Below, in pieces: positions 20,697-30,509 of a DNA stretch of 46,710 bases. Below the pieces are notes generated by a model, which worked only from the letters and a program-made list of their open reading frames with translations, ran no database searches and had not been told where the DNA came from. Position 1 is the stretch's first letter; the number at the start of each line of letters is the position of its first letter. This DNA comes from a virus, in IMG/VR virus record IMGVR_UViG_3300036760_000063, positions 1 to 46,710 of that record; one strand, written 5' to 3'. The position numbers were made by a program, and so were the translations under genes.

Positions 20697-21949
20697 AAGG
20701 ATTATCTTGGATAGATGATCTTATTCAAGAACATCAAGCTGTTGAAACACCCGAATCGTGGCTTTATTGGTCTTTAATGTGTTGCATTTCAGCCGTTGCT
20801 GCAAACTCATATACGCTAAGAACATTAAAAGGAAATCTATTATACTATCCAAATATTTATGTTATCTTAATGGGAGAGTCTGGATTAGGAAAAGGTTTCC
20901 CGGTAAATCTTGCAAAACGATTAGTAATAGCAGCAGACAATACAAGAGTTATAGCAGGCCGTTCAAGCATACAAGCGATAATAAAAGAACTCGCAACTAC
21001 GCGAAGTGTGCAGGGTAAAGCAGTTATAACTGATAGTAGAGGATTTATTGTAAACGGAGAATTATCAACAGCTATTATACAAGATCCTGACTCCCTTACG
21101 ATATTAACTGATTTATATGATAGAAATTATAATACAAATTGGACAAATCTTCTGAAAGGTGACGGCGCCGAAAAACTCAAAGAACCATACATTACATGTC
21201 TCTTTGGTTCGTCTCCAGCGCACTTCTATGATAGTATCCCGCAACCTAATATTGAAGGAGGATATATTGGACGAAATCTTGTCATATATGAGGAGAAAAG
21301 ATCCAAAGATGTCGATTTGCTTGATTCGGAAAAAGAAAGTGTTGATGAGGATAGATTTACAAATTACATAATTCCAAAATATGCTCCTCATTTAGTTCAG
21401 ATAGCTGTTAATAAAGCTAGGCTAATACCAGACGAAGCCGCCAGACACGCATTTAATTCGTGGAGAAAAGTGTGGAGGAATGAACAACATCAATATAATG
21501 ATAGGACAGGTTTCGTAAATAGAGTCCCAGATCATGTTCTTAAAATTGCTATGTGTTTATGCCTAGCTAGATATGAAAATAACACAACTATAATTGAATC
21601 TGATATCGTAGAATCTATACAGAAAGTTTCCTCTCTTATTTACGCATCTGAGAAAGCTGCTTCAGGTGGAGGATTAGATCCCTTAGCGGCTCAAACAAAA
21701 CGTGTAGTTGATCATTTAATTACTGCAGATGAAAATAATCTTCTTAGAAAAGATTTATTAATTAAAGGCTACGGGGATTATGACACAATGATATTAGACA
21801 AAATAATTGATACTTTAATGGAGATGGGTTGGATTAAGAGAGAAAAAATAGGAATTGGGAATAACAGTGATTGGCTTATAAAGCTTTCTGGGCAACCAAA
21901 AGAAAATTTGATGAAATTCCGAGCACAAAATAGTGGAAAATTGAAATGA
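20693..21949 (+). CDS. DUF3987-like P-loop ATPase (replicative helicase-like)
   Basis: 418 residues from GTG 20693 in a GTGA overlap. N-terminal SWLYWSLMCCISAVAANS and PNIYVILMGESGLGKG (Walker A at about 60-67) match DUF3987/primase-helicase-type ATPases found in phages and integrative elements. The middle FGSSPAHF with GGYIGRNLV, as in that family, is a sensor-like segment. A winged-helix-like C-terminus (LIKGYGDYD...IIDTLMEMGWI) follows. Probably unwinds DNA for the phage polymerase; a primase domain is not visible in the window. Confidence 0.8.
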   Translation: MKGLSWIDDLIQEHQAVETPESWLYWSLMCCISAVAANSYTLRTLKGNLLYYPNIYVILMGESGLGKGFPVNLAKRLVIAADNTRVIAGRSSIQAIIKELATTRSVQGKAVITDSRGFIVNGELSTAIIQDPDSLTILTDLYDRNYNTNWTNLLKGDGAEKLKEPYITCLFGSSPAHFYDSIPQPNIEGGYIGRNLVIYEEKRSKDVDLLDSEKESVDEDRFTNYIIPKYAPHLVQIAVNKARLIPDEAARHAFNSWRKVWRNEQHQYNDRTGFVNRVPDHVLKIAMCLCLARYENNTTIIESDIVESIQKVSSLIYASEKAASGGGLDPLAAQTKRVVDHLITADENNLLRKDLLIKGYGDYDTMILDKIIDTLMEMGWIKREKIGIGNNSDWLIKLSGQPKENLMKFRAQNSGKLK

Positions 21950-22125
21950 TAAAAATACAAGTGATTGCATGTAGAAATTACAGAACTGAAGTTTTAGTTA
22001 ATGATAAACTTGCTTATCAAACTGGAATTCATAGAGATATAGAAATGGAGCATCTTAATAGGTTAGTTGAACTTTTAGGATTAGCGGATAAAGTGGAAGT
22101 GATAGAAGAAAGAGAGAAAAGATGA
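21946..22125 (+). CDS. Small hypothetical protein, 59 residues
   Basis: ATGA overlaps on both sides. Strand-rich start (MIKIQVIACRNYRTEVLVND) then a helix (MEHLNRLVELLGLADKVE). No family recognised; likely translated. Confidence 0.6.
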   Translation: MIKIQVIACRNYRTEVLVNDKLAYQTGIHRDIEMEHLNRLVELLGLADKVEVIEEREKR

Positions 22126-22346
22126 AAATGAAAATGACCGAAGAACAAGAAGAACATCTTAAACGAATTAAGACTAACTTCACTTCTAAAGTTGATGCAA
22201 AATATCGGAAGGGGCAGGAAGAGCATGGAGGAAATCTAATATATAGTAGTGCTTTAAGACTTATTAATATGGCTATTGAAGAAGCTATTGATCAGATTGT
22301 TTACCTCGAAACCTTGGCTGAAGTTATTGTAGGGAGGGAAGAGTGA
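22122..22346 (+). CDS. MazG-like all-alpha NTP pyrophosphohydrolase-like small protein
   Basis: 74 residues; three possible ATGs (22122, 22128, 22134). KYRKGQEEHGGNL, followed by AIEEAIDQIVYLETL, matches the E-E-x-x-H-G-G / E-E-x-x-D pattern of the phage MazG-like fold (Mg-binding acidic residues on two helices). Short for the family, so perhaps a dimeric minimal enzyme or a regulator. Would act on nucleotides during replication. Confidence 0.6.
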   Translation: MKMKMTEEQEEHLKRIKTNFTSKVDAKYRKGQEEHGGNLIYSSALRLINMAIEEAIDQIVYLETLAEVIVGREE

Positions 22347-22483
22347 TGAATGAAGCCGTTGTTGGAAACATTATCATGGGTTTTGTGATATTAGAAGGTA
22401 TTCATATGTTTATTCTTTGTTGGCTTATTAGTAGATTTACTGGATATCCATTATTGTTTGAACGTAAGAAGAATGAAAGTTAA
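22346..22483 (+). CDS. Small membrane protein, 45 residues, end of rightward unit
   Basis: TGATG overlap with the MazG-like gene. One transmembrane helix (VILEGIHMFILCWLISRF) then a basic tail. It ends at 22483, one base before the convergent late gene's stop at 22484, so no spacer or hairpin separates the two transcription units. Confidence 0.6.
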   Translation: MNEAVVGNIIMGFVILEGIHMFILCWLISRFTGYPLLFERKKNES

Positions 22484-25400
22484 TTAAGGTCTAAGCTTTT
22501 TAAATACTGAGGGTTTCTGTTTTCTCTCAGGATAATTTTGTTCTCCGGCTCCTAATAACATTAAGGGAGGTAATCCAATAGCTTCAGCAAATGATGGATC
22601 GCTCATCATAACATTATACATATCCTGAGAGAAGATGGATACAAATCGTTTTGTCGTTTCGGTAGCTATATTTTTATTAGTTCCAAATCTATCAATATAA
22701 TTTCCACCAGAACTAAACTGTTTAGTACTAGCAAGATCATATCCTAAACCAGCCATAGGACTTAATTTATTAGTAGCAAAATTCCAAATCAGTTCGGGAA
22801 TACTTTTTTCGTTGTAAGCTCTTTTCTTGCCATGTCCCATTCTACTTACTTCATTTAGAATTCTAGCCGCTAAGACTATAGGCTGCTGGAATCCTCCATT
22901 AGGATCTAAAACATTTCCACTATTAAAACGACTCTTCATAAAATCAGAACTTAAGATATTATAACTTACGGTTGCACCTGCTAAAGTTCCAAGAGTGTTA
23001 ATTATAGTACTAGCTCCAGCAACAGCAAAAGCTGATTTGATTGCTTCTTTCCTAGTAAATGGATCTAAATCCATATAGAATTTAGGATTGAGAGCAGTTA
23101 AACGAGATGATAATAATCTAGGAGACCAGAAATATGTATTTAATGTTGTAGCAATAGGTTCTAATTTTCCTAATTTTCCACGACCAGTAAATACATTAAT
23201 ATAATTAGCGATATCTTCAGCTATTTTAGTTGGTATCTTTATTGTTTGCACATTGCCATTATTATCTAATATATAATTTCCTTTAGCATCTCTTAATTGT
23301 TTTTTAACAAAAACTTCATTTCCAGTTTTCTCGGCAAGTTCTGTAAGATTATCAAATAAATCCGATCTTAATTTATTTAGACCTCCAATATATGATCTTT
23401 CAGAGGCATCTACAATATCTTGAATATATAAACCCTTAATTCCTTTAGGAATATCACCAACATAATTATTCATAAATGCTTCTTCACCATTAATAAGTCC
23501 TCCGGGCTTTGCTAAAAATAAGCCGGATTCCCTACCCAAAAGATATTTTGGTCTATCTTCAATAGATTCCATAGCAGCCTTAAAATATTCTGGTTTAGCA
23601 AAATATTTTAACTGCTCTCTGACTGCATTTCTCCATTCTGATTTATGAATAAATCCAATACCTTGCTTTAAAGGAAATGATAAGTCTGTAGATGACATCA
23701 TAGCCTTCATAGTATTAGCTGTTTTAGCTAATTTTAAATTAACAGCTCCAATTCCTCCGTGCATTTCGACAATTCTACTAGCAAATCCATTACCAAATAC
23801 ATCATCTAAAATTCTTAACTCATTACTTTGTGGAAGTTCTTCTCCATTAAGAAGCTTGAATAGAGCTGTATAACCACGAGCTTTCTCGCCTTCCGTAATT
23901 TTAGCTCGTTTAACTGCTGTAAATAAGCTATCAGCTTGTGGTTGAGTCATCCGTAATTTTTCTAATTCAATCTTCCCAAATTCTCCTTTTAATTTACTTA
24001 GACTCTTAGCGGCTCCGGAAACTCCGACATCTTCAACATCTTTAAAAGCAGCAAAACGACGTACCCTTTCAGTTTTATTAATAATATCTTGTTGTACTCT
24101 ATTCTCTTTAATTTTACCCATTGAGTTGAAGAGTTTATCTACGGCTGAAGAAGCTCCTTTTCCATCTGATTTATCATCGCTTGGAGTATTCTTCTTTCCC
24201 CCTCTGGGAGTTTCTGACTTAATTCCCATTGAGCTGAGAAAATCCTCTGTAACTTCTGCTCTCCCCCTTGATTCTTGATAGATGTGTAATAATTTCTGAA
24301 CGTCTGAACTATATTTCCCAGTTCCGTCTGTGATGAGGCCATGTAATCTTTCTGCTGCATCAAGGGTTTCTGAAGGACCATATTGTGTAAATATTTCACC
24401 TAATCGTTTAATAAAATCCATATCATGATTAGCATTTAATCCACCTTGATCATCTAATTCTTTTAAGAATTCTGTAAGAAATTTCCCTATTCTAGGATCA
24501 TCCATTCCTTTCAAATCTTTTAATGAAAATCCTATAGCTTTTGCTGAAGAAATATGAGCTGCTTCATGTAAAGCTGTTATAGTGCTGGTTAGAGCGGCAT
24601 CATATGGATTTTTTGTAGCTATTGGCTGAAGCCAATTAATTAAAATTGTAGATTTAGCTCCCCTGGTTTTTGGATTTGGTATATAAATGCCTAAAGTAGA
24701 TTCATCACTAAGTAATAATCCAGTTGCCTCTAATTTATTTGCTCGTTCATTATTTTCATAACTAGAATCCACAACGCTAACAATATCTTCAAGCATCTGA
24801 TCAAAATGCTTAGTTACATTTTGAACTGTTGGATTAGTATAGAATGTTGCTTTCTCCTTAAAATTTAATCTCTCACCGGCATCAAATATCACTCCTTTTC
24901 GTATCATTCCAGGAAGATTTGGAAAATCAGCTAAAGAGTTATAAAGATCTATTAATTTATTCTTTTTCTTCTCTTGCGCTCCTGAAACTATATTCTTATT
25001 AACCCATTCACTAATAGCCCTACTTACTTTAGTACTAATCTGTTCTCGATTAGCTCCAAAAGGATAATCATCCATTCCCTCTTCTACAGTAGCACGAATA
25101 TTAGCTACAATATTTTTAGGAACTCCATCCATATTAGATCCATAATATCCTGCTCCAGTATCCTGATACATTCCTTTATTTAAGAAATGTAAGTTATATC
25201 TATCTGTTGTAGCATTTGGTTTATTTTCATAATGAATATCAATATCAGCTCCAGGAATACTAATTTTATCCTGAATCGGTTGTGGAGATTTAGCAGTATG
25301 AACTGTTACTGCATCTTGCATCTCTTTTAATCGAGTTTCCATATATTTATCAGTTGAAGCTGTTCTATTTTTTCCTTTAAGGTATTCTTTTGTTAATTCA

Positions 25401-27565
25401 GAATTATAGCTTTCTGCAATATGCACAGGAGATGTGATAGATGGAGAATTTTCAGTTACATTTTTAACATAATTTGATACACCGTATGCGGATGTATCAT
25501 TATCAAAGTATGTCTTAACTATAAGTCCTGTTTTTTCATTGGGATCTAATATTTCTCTATTTAATTTATTTCCTTTAATTTGATCTTTCATTTGTGAGGG
25601 ATTTCCCTCAAAACTATATTTAACTTTCTGTCCCTTTTCACTAACAATAGATTCAACCTGAACATACTTACCGGATAGCATCGGTGCCGCTTTAGCAAAA
25701 CCAAACCCACCCGATGCGGATTCTTCTCCAGTTTTACCAGTTTTTCCAACATCAGTGAATATAGTATATAATTCTTCTGACGTCATTCCACGACCAGCAT
25801 CCTTTACAATTATTGCTGATCCTTTGTCCTTAGTTCCAGGTATATCAATATGTCTATTAACAACAACATGAATAGGTTCTGTCTGTCCTATAATTCTATG
25901 TTCATCAAATGAGTTTTGAAGCAGTTCTTTAACAGTCACTAATGGACGAGGTTTAGTATATAGTGCAGTCCCAATAACATCTAATACTTTAGGATCAGCT
26001 CCTCCCATTGCAATATTAGGTCGTTCTTGTCCTTTAATAGGGACCTTCATGAATTGAATATCTTCATCAGGCTTAACTTCAGGAGGCTCTAATCCCATCT
26101 TCTGTTTATTACGAGCTATGTCATATAAGATATCATCACTATTTCTGACTTCTTTAGTTGAAGATTGAGCATTATGAACAGCTTCATCTTCAGGAAGAAC
26201 AAATTCTCTAGGAACGTTAGCTTTGTTAATTTCTTCAGTTTTCTTCTCAAAAGGATTAACAAATTCAGATTTCTTAATAGATTCTTTTGCAGATTCTTTA
26301 TCAAATATAGTCTTTATTCTATTTTCTCTTAAAGTTTGAATTTTAGATTCGGTAGGGAGATCCAATCCCATTTTCTGTTTATTTCTTGCAATATCATATA
26401 ATATATCTTCAGAATTCTTAACGGAAGATTTTTCAGGTTGAGCATTAACTGCTTCATCTTCTAGAAGAGCAAATTCTCTAGGAACATCAGCTCTATTAAT
26501 AGCCTCTTTAGGCTGTCTAATTGACAATTCTCTAACTTGAACTTCAGAAGGAAGATCGCCTTGTGTTCTATAAGGAATTTCACGAGATTGACGAATAGGA
26601 AGTTCTTTAGATGTTTGTGTAGCAGCCTTTAACTGTCTAATAGACAAGTCTTCAACTTGAGTAACAGGTCTAACTCCAGAAGAATCCCTTTCATTATAAC
26701 CAAAATCACGCGGAGTAACTTCAGGTTGACGAATAGACTCACCAGCAAACATGCTGGGATCTTGATCCATTCTCTGTTGTTCTGGAGTTCTTTTATTTTC
26801 AGCAATATTTTCTTGAGCTATCCTATTGAATCTTGATGGTTTATTACTTTCTAAATAATTAGCTGTCTTCTCATCTTCAGATATAACTCCACGCTTACGA
26901 AGATCACTCATTGACCTTCTAATTGATGCTTTAGGAATGTTAGTTTCTAAAGATATTTCCGACGCCGTTCTTGGAACTCCCTCACGAGTTAATGCTATAG
27001 CAACGGCATCTTGTTGCGGCGTTGATTTCGTGAAATTTCTATGTATTGGTTCTCTAATAGGAAGTCCATCAGGAACTCCTACTTCTGGAGCTTCTCCACC
27101 ACCAATAAAACCACCGATGCCAGCGGCTGAAGCTATTGGTCTAGCCCATTCATTATAAAGACCTTTAGTAAATCCACCTAAATACGTATCAGGTTCATGC
27201 TTAATTCCTATTTCTTCTGTGTTAGGAAGAACAGATTCCCATCCAGGATCTTGACTAATTATATGTCTTCTGAGATATGGATGTGTAGATTTATTTTCAT
27301 CATCCTTTTCTCCAACTATTACATCTGCTAAGAATTTATCTAATTTTCTTTTTAAATTAAAATTTGGATGTTCAGTTAAAAACTGCTTTGCTTGAGCAGG
27401 AATAGCCTTAGTAACATCAAGTTTATCTCCAGGTAATAAAGCAGATTTAATTCTAGAAAATGCAGAAGATTTAATCTCTTCTTCTTCATCTGGAATAAAT
27501 GATTTAGGAACAGATTGATCTTCTTCATCTTCATCAGGTATAAATGATTTAGGAAATTGAGCCAT
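22484..27565 (-). CDS. Giant polyvalent-type virion protein with winged helix, GHKL ATPase and HEXXH motif
   Basis: 1693 residues, last gene of the late unit. In order: two PKSFIPDE repeats (5-30); Gly-rich hydrophobic segment (about 140-155); winged-helix domain (179-230); Pro/Gln-rich linker with two long repeats (about 358-400 and 452-491); GHKL (Hsp90/MutL-type) ATPase from 506, with N-box ELLQNSFDE, G1 KDAGRGMT and G2 GGFGFAKA; HEAAH zincin motif at 1000-1004; helical middle; C-terminal segment around 1498-1540 that is hydrophobic and resembles ends of large polyvalent phage proteins. Such proteins are usually ejected into the cell with DNA. Roles of the ATPase and peptidase are inferred. 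Confidence 0.85.
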   Translation of the reverse strand: MAQFPKSFIPDEDEEDQSVPKSFIPDEEEEIKSSAFSRIKSALLPGDKLDVTKAIPAQAKQFLTEHPNFNLKRKLDKFLADVIVGEKDDENKSTHPYLRRHIISQDPGWESVLPNTEEIGIKHEPDTYLGGFTKGLYNEWARPIASAAGIGGFIGGGEAPEVGVPDGLPIREPIHRNFTKSTPQQDAVAIALTREGVPRTASEISLETNIPKASIRRSMSDLRKRGVISEDEKTANYLESNKPSRFNRIAQENIAENKRTPEQQRMDQDPSMFAGESIRQPEVTPRDFGYNERDSSGVRPVTQVEDLSIRQLKAATQTSKELPIRQSREIPYRTQGDLPSEVQVRELSIRQPKEAINRADVPREFALLEDEAVNAQPEKSSVKNSEDILYDIARNKQKMGLDLPTESKIQTLRENRIKTIFDKESAKESIKKSEFVNPFEKKTEEINKANVPREFVLPEDEAVHNAQSSTKEVRNSDDILYDIARNKQKMGLEPPEVKPDEDIQFMKVPIKGQERPNIAMGGADPKVLDVIGTALYTKPRPLVTVKELLQNSFDEHRIIGQTEPIHVVVNRHIDIPGTKDKGSAIIVKDAGRGMTSEELYTIFTDVGKTGKTGEESASGGFGFAKAAPMLSGKYVQVESIVSEKGQKVKYSFEGNPSQMKDQIKGNKLNREILDPNEKTGLIVKTYFDNDTSAYGVSNYVKNVTENSPSITSPVHIAESYNSELTKEYLKGKNRTASTDKYMETRLKEMQDAVTVHTAKSPQPIQDKISIPGADIDIHYENKPNATTDRYNLHFLNKGMYQDTGAGYYGSNMDGVPKNIVANIRATVEEGMDDYPFGANREQISTKVSRAISEWVNKNIVSGAQEKKKNKLIDLYNSLADFPNLPGMIRKGVIFDAGERLNFKEKATFYTNPTVQNVTKHFDQMLEDIVSVVDSSYENNERANKLEATGLLLSDESTLGIYIPNPKTRGAKSTILINWLQPIATKNPYDAALTSTITALHEAAHISSAKAIGFSLKDLKGMDDPRIGKFLTEFLKELDDQGGLNANHDMDFIKRLGEIFTQYGPSETLDAAERLHGLITDGTGKYSSDVQKLLHIYQESRGRAEVTEDFLSSMGIKSETPRGGKKNTPSDDKSDGKGASSAVDKLFNSMGKIKENRVQQDIINKTERVRRFAAFKDVEDVGVSGAAKSLSKLKGEFGKIELEKLRMTQPQADSLFTAVKRAKITEGEKARGYTALFKLLNGEELPQSNELRILDDVFGNGFASRIVEMHGGIGAVNLKLAKTANTMKAMMSSTDLSFPLKQGIGFIHKSEWRNAVREQLKYFAKPEYFKAAMESIEDRPKYLLGRESGLFLAKPGGLINGEEAFMNNYVGDIPKGIKGLYIQDIVDASERSYIGGLNKLRSDLFDNLTELAEKTGNEVFVKKQLRDAKGNYILDNNGNVQTIKIPTKIAEDIANYINVFTGRGKLGKLEPIATTLNTYFWSPRLLSSRLTALNPKFYMDLDPFTRKEAIKSAFAVAGASTIINTLGTLAGATVSYNILSSDFMKSRFNSGNVLDPNGGFQQPIVLAARILNEVSRMGHGKKRAYNEKSIPELIWNFATNKLSPMAGLGYDLASTKQFSSGGNYIDRFGTNKNIATETTKRFVSIFSQDMYNVMMSDPSFAEAIGLPPLMLLGAGEQNYPERKQKPSVFKKLRP

Positions 27566-28392
27566 TATTTAATTCTCCATCCTGATGGAAGAGTATCACC
27601 TTCTTCAATAGTTCCAGATTCTCCATTAGGACCAATAACAGCAACTCTCTTCTTAGAACCTCTTGTAGTTTTTACAGTTTTCTTAGTCCCATCAGCATTT
27701 ATTTCAGTTGTAGTCTCAGATTCACCAGATTGATCGATCTTCTGCTGTGCAATATCCATAGCTTTTTTATGTTCTTCGCTAGTTATCTGAAATTGATGAT
27801 CTTTTTGAGCTAATTCTAATTTATGTCTTTCTTCCATAGCAGCAGCTAAATCTCTATTTGTTTGTAATCTAGCTTCAGCATTATCTGTTTTTTGTTCCAG
27901 CGCTTGCTGTGCTAATTGTATTTTCTGATTGGCTTCATTAATCTTACGTTCCATATCAGCCTGCTTATTAGCATTTATCTGATCACTCTTTTGCTGAGCT
28001 AAGTCAGCTTGCTGAGACTTAATATCTAAAGCTCTTTGTCCTAACTTTCCCTGTTGAGATAATCTCTGGCTATCAATATTTGCTTCTTGTTGTCTAATTC
28101 CTAATTGACCTTTTTCATAACCAGTCATCTGATTAGGATCTTTAGCTACGACATTATTCATTTGAGGTTGTTGCTGATTTTGAGACTGCTGCTCAGCATC
28201 AAATATACGTCTAATTCTATCTTGTTTTAAAGATAAATCAGACATAAAATTAGATTTATCTTTAAAATCTCTCATTTCTCTATCACGTAATTGATTAACG
28301 AGTTCTAGAACATCATCATCAGTTTCTTGTTTAGGCTGACCATAGATTCCAGAACCGGAAGGATTTGAGGAGAGAGAATTCATGAAGCTCAT
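27565..28392 (-). CDS. Gln-rich coiled-coil internal virion protein
   Basis: 275 residues from ATG 28392, the first after the upstream stop. Residues 30-220 are a long coiled coil rich in Gln, Lys and Glu, then a basic VKTTRGSKKR segment and a short beta C-terminus (GTIEEGDTLPSGW). Overlaps the giant gene by one base. In short-tailed phages, sets of Gln/Ala-rich proteins next to a giant one form the ejected internal core; that is the likely role. Confidence 0.7.
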   Translation of the reverse strand: MSFMNSLSSNPSGSGIYGQPKQETDDDVLELVNQLRDREMRDFKDKSNFMSDLSLKQDRIRRIFDAEQQSQNQQQPQMNNVVAKDPNQMTGYEKGQLGIRQQEANIDSQRLSQQGKLGQRALDIKSQQADLAQQKSDQINANKQADMERKINEANQKIQLAQQALEQKTDNAEARLQTNRDLAAAMEERHKLELAQKDHQFQITSEEHKKAMDIAQQKIDQSGESETTTEINADGTKKTVKTTRGSKKRVAVIGPNGESGTIEEGDTLPSGWRIK

Positions 28393-28393
28393 T

Positions 28394-29395
28394 TTAGCGT
28401 CCAAAATTGCCAATTACATTCATTTTCTGATTGTTGAGTTGTTGCTGACCTTGACCTAATTGACCAGCCTGTACTACTTGATTTCCAAAAAGATTCGTAA
28501 GAGCTGGAGTAGTTCCATATAATGATGCTTGACCTTGTATGGCTCCCATAGCACCTTGTCTATTAGATTTAGCAGCATCTAAAGCAGCTTGTGTATTAAA
28601 TTGATTAACTTGCATTTCTCTATTAGTATTGGCTTCGGCGTTAGAGGCTGCCATAGAAGCATTAAATTGATTAGTTTGTGATTGATTTGCTGCATTAAGT
28701 TCATTAGCTCGTGAATAACCTTGTGTATTAAATTGATTAATTTGATTGATTATGTCAGCATTACGCTGGTCTGCGGCTGTTTGTGCATCATTAGCTCTAG
28801 AAGATGCAGAAGCATAAGCCGGTGCCGCTGCCAATTTATTAGTAACTACGTTTTGAGCAATACCAGCATTTGCAGCAGTAGTCACATCTCCTATTTTATT
28901 AGCTTCATCACGAGCCATTTGAGATTGTACAGCATTAAAATTAGGACTATATCCACCTCCTAGTGCTCTAGCACGCTCAGTATTCTGTTGAGCATTAGCA
29001 TAAATAGAACGAATAGGAGAAATATCTCTTGCTCTAATATTCTGAATATCACCCGCTGAATATCCACCTGTTGCCGCTAAATCTGATAATTTAGCTAATG
29101 ATCCAGTTACATCTTCTGACTGTTCATATTGAGATAATTGTGGATTAATTTGATTGTAATTTACAGCAGAAGGAGATATATTACCCTGAGCTTGAACATT
29201 ATTGGAAGATATTGGATTAGCAGATATTGGATTAATAGCATAACTTTTAGCCAAATTACTATATTGCTGCATAATTCTATCATAGTCACTAGCCTGTGTG
29301 TTAGCAGCGGCCGTAAATGTAGCTGGATTACCAAACATAGAAGTTGGATTTGATGGACCAATTGAAGCTGATTGTACAACACTTCCACCAGGCAT
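28394..29395 (-). CDS. Asn/Gln/Ala-rich internal virion protein
   Basis: 333 residues, AAGGAG ribosome site. Extremely rich in Asn, Gln, Ala and Ser. A repeated INQFNTQ-type helical motif occurs at about 215-270 (INQFNTQG, TNQFNAS, VNQFNTQ), spaced by roughly 25 residues. This composition and its position before the Gln-rich and giant proteins suit an ejection (pilot) protein of podoviruses. Confidence 0.7.
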   Translation of the reverse strand: MPGGSVVQSASIGPSNPTSMFGNPATFTAAANTQASDYDRIMQQYSNLAKSYAINPISANPISSNNVQAQGNISPSAVNYNQINPQLSQYEQSEDVTGSLAKLSDLAATGGYSAGDIQNIRARDISPIRSIYANAQQNTERARALGGGYSPNFNAVQSQMARDEANKIGDVTTAANAGIAQNVVTNKLAAAPAYASASSRANDAQTAADQRNADIINQINQFNTQGYSRANELNAANQSQTNQFNASMAASNAEANTNREMQVNQFNTQAALDAAKSNRQGAMGAIQGQASLYGTTPALTNLFGNQVVQAGQLGQGQQQLNNQKMNVIGNFGR

Positions 29396-29409
29396 TTAAT
29401 TCACTCCTT

Positions 29410-29763
29410 TCACGCTGATAAATAATCTTGAATTGTAAATTTTATTCCATTTTTAACTTGAATATGAAAATGTTCATTATCTTTATCTTTATCTTCTAAA
29501 ATATAATAAAACTTATCTCTCGGTAATAAATTATTTAAATTAGCTAAAAATTGTTGTTTAGTTACTGCATCTAAATCATGAGAACGGACATCATATGCGT
29601 CTCCATGATGGTGAGGATCATCTAATCCTGAATGAATACCATCAGAACCAGATGTGATAGTTATATCTTTATCTAACATACGAGAATTTGTTTTAATTGC
29701 TTGAAGAATAGAAAATCCACCTATCGAATAGATAAAAGTTACTCCATCTTTTATTTTAACCAC
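29410..29763 (-). CDS. M15-family peptidase (VanY/D-Ala-D-Ala carboxypeptidase-like)
   Basis: 117 residues. Zinc-site motifs HHHGDAYDVR (His51, Asp58, Arg60) and EHFHIQV near the C-terminus match the M15 pattern HxxGxAxDxR ... HFHI. Size fits a catalytic domain alone. It probably cuts cell-wall peptide crosslinks during entry (it lies among tail and ejection genes) or lysis. No signal peptide. Adjoins the upstream stop by one base. Confidence 0.85.
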   Translation of the reverse strand: MVKIKDGVTFIYSIGGFSILQAIKTNSRMLDKDITITSGSDGIHSGLDDPHHHGDAYDVRSHDLDAVTKQQFLANLNNLLPRDKFYYILEDKDKDNEHFHIQVKNGIKFTIQDYLSA

Positions 29764-30056
29764 TATTCTGGATAAGATTTCGCAGTTGGTCTTACGAAAA
29801 CAACAATCTTATTAATTCTAAAAGTTTCATTTATTTCAGTAGTTCTAACTTCTAATTTAGCTTTTTGCTGTGTAAAATTAGATAGACGATTAGGTTCTAT
29901 ATTAGTTTTTGATTGTAATGTTAGAGCTAATAAGGAAGAAATTTTAACTTCATCTAAACTAAATAATGTTAATCTGAGATTTCCAGAACCAACAGCACGT
30001 AGACGAACAGCTCCATAATGATTAATTACTTCTTCGGATACTGAAGTTTTTGGCAT
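29763..30056 (-). CDS. Small beta-rich virion protein
   Basis: 97 residues; alternating hydrophobic strands (GNLRLTLFSLDEVKI ... INKIVVFVRP). Same class of small beta proteins as 30069-30440 and 3814-4158. Likely fibre-attachment or decoration protein; inferred from composition and neighbours only. Confidence 0.6.
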   Translation of the reverse strand: MPKTSVSEEVINHYGAVRLRAVGSGNLRLTLFSLDEVKISSLLALTLQSKTNIEPNRLSNFTQQKAKLEVRTTEINETFRINKIVVFVRPTAKSYPE

Positions 30057-30068
30057 TTATATCTTATT

Positions 30069-30440
30069 TTAACCAGCTACTCCGATTTCACCCTCACCCT
30101 GAATTACTAAACTAGTATTAGCGGAGGCTCCACCAACAAGGAAATCAGCAGCATCTAATCGCATTAATCCATACCAATCAATAAAACTATTAGCTGCTAT
30201 GGATAATCCAATTCCAATTACTTCAGTTCCAGCAGTATTAGCTCCCGTAGCGCCTAAATAAAACGAACAGGTAACAGCTCCAGCAGTTTTATTAATGATA
30301 CGAATATGTTTTAAGATAATATAAGCAGAACTAGAACCCCCATTAACACCTCCTGTAGCAGTAGGAGGATTCAGAAGATTAGTTGTGAGAGTGTTAGTTA
30401 ATGCGATTGGTCCGAATCTGAACGTTTTGTTTGCCGGCAT
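30069..30440 (-). CDS. Small Ala/Gly-rich virion decoration-type protein
   Basis: 123 residues from ATG 30440 with AGGAGA upstream. N-terminal MPANKTFRFGPIALTNTLTTN and repeated beta segments (AYIILKHIRIINKTAGAVTCSFYLGATG) are typical of phage head or fibre decoration proteins. No catalytic motifs. Preceded by the 70-base remnant region after the fibre gene. Confidence 0.65.
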   Translation of the reverse strand: MPANKTFRFGPIALTNTLTTNLLNPPTATGGVNGGSSSAYIILKHIRIINKTAGAVTCSFYLGATGANTAGTEVIGIGLSIAANSFIDWYGLMRLDAADFLVGGASANTSLVIQGEGEIGVAG

Positions 30441-30509
30441 CTATTTCTCCTATCATTGATTAAAGAGTATCTGCCTTAGCTTTTATCGCATTTAATACTT
30501 GAGTTATGG

